This document shows positions 5,264 to 5,325 of a DNA stretch of 5,325 nucleotides, piece by piece. Both the position numbers and the translations under genes were made by a program. Source of the stretch: Candidatus Gastranaerophilales bacterium (GTDB lineage Bacteria > Cyanobacteriota > Vampirovibrionia > Gastranaerophilales > Gastranaerophilaceae); NCBI GenBank assembly GCA_944326495.1, contig CALVEE010000227.1:1-5325 (forward strand). The letters are read 5' to 3'. Numbering within the stretch: the stretch's first letter is position 1; the number at the start of each line of letters is the position of its first letter. Under the pieces are notes generated by a model. The model had not been told where the DNA came from, made no database searches, and was given only the letters and a program-made list of their open reading frames with translations.

Positions 5264-5325
5264 AACTGTTCTTTTAAAATTCATTTTATAATTTTTTATT
5301 TGTCTGTATTGACTGCCCCCTCTCC
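5264..5325 (+). repeat. AT-rich dispersed repeat module, copy 2, running off the window
   Basis: The first 39 bp match copy 1 at 714-752 with four differences. TGCCCCCTC follows at 5314, the same 50-bp distance as in copy 1, and then TCC where copy 1 has ACC. The GC-rich part continues beyond the window. The whole stretch from 4961 to 5325 contains repeats and no gene. Confidence 0.7.

Overview
AT-rich window with compact bacterial genes on both strands. Outer-membrane efflux and EmrB-type exporter remnants point to a diderm bacterium. The AT-rich composition, the small protein of 'short tail then PTFKK-MVIV' style and the mixed use of strong, weak and absent Shine-Dalgarno sites would suit an uncultured gut lineage such as the Gastranaerophilales/Melainabacteria. 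That placement is an impression, not something the sequence proves.

Layout. (1) Positions 1-660 hold the tail of a coiled-coil-like protein followed, 9 nt later and behind a good Shine-Dalgarno site, by an unrecognised 159-aa protein; the two look like one operon. (2) Positions 661-959 are non-coding and carry a dispersed repeat: an AT-rich module plus a 70-bp GC-rich hairpin module. (3) Positions 960-2989 hold two efflux genes that both lack their 5' ends and abut head to head at about 2180. On the minus strand is a DHA2/EmrB-type MFS exporter lacking roughly its first 120 residues. On the plus strand is a TolC/NodT-type outer-membrane factor lacking roughly its N-terminal third to half. No promoter, start region or membrane-fusion (EmrA/HlyD) gene lies between them. 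This is a deletion or rearrangement scar, or an assembly misjoin. (4) Positions 3035-3658 encode a YkgJ-type cysteine-cluster protein. It converges on, and overlaps by 4 nt, (5) a complete zinc-dependent, probably NAD-linked alcohol dehydrogenase on the minus strand (3655-4689). Immediately upstream of that gene are an extended -10 promoter (TGTTATAAT), placed so that the mRNA would be essentially leaderless, and a perfect 18-bp palindrome over the -35 region. (6) Positions 4732-5325 contain no gene but are packed with repeats: a 201-bp MITE-like element with perfect 12-bp terminal inverted repeats, a 41-bp tandem duplication carrying a hairpin, further GC-rich hairpins, and another copy of the AT-rich module running off the window end.

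The efflux pair would normally form a tripartite drug exporter with an EmrA-type adaptor; as it stands here it is unlikely to work. The alcohol dehydrogenase appears to be a single-gene transcription unit under local control. The repeats mark this as a region of genome turnover. I do not see a multi-gene novel system. The most notable items are the efflux junction, the operator/leaderless arrangement of the dehydrogenase gene, and the nested hairpin repeat family.
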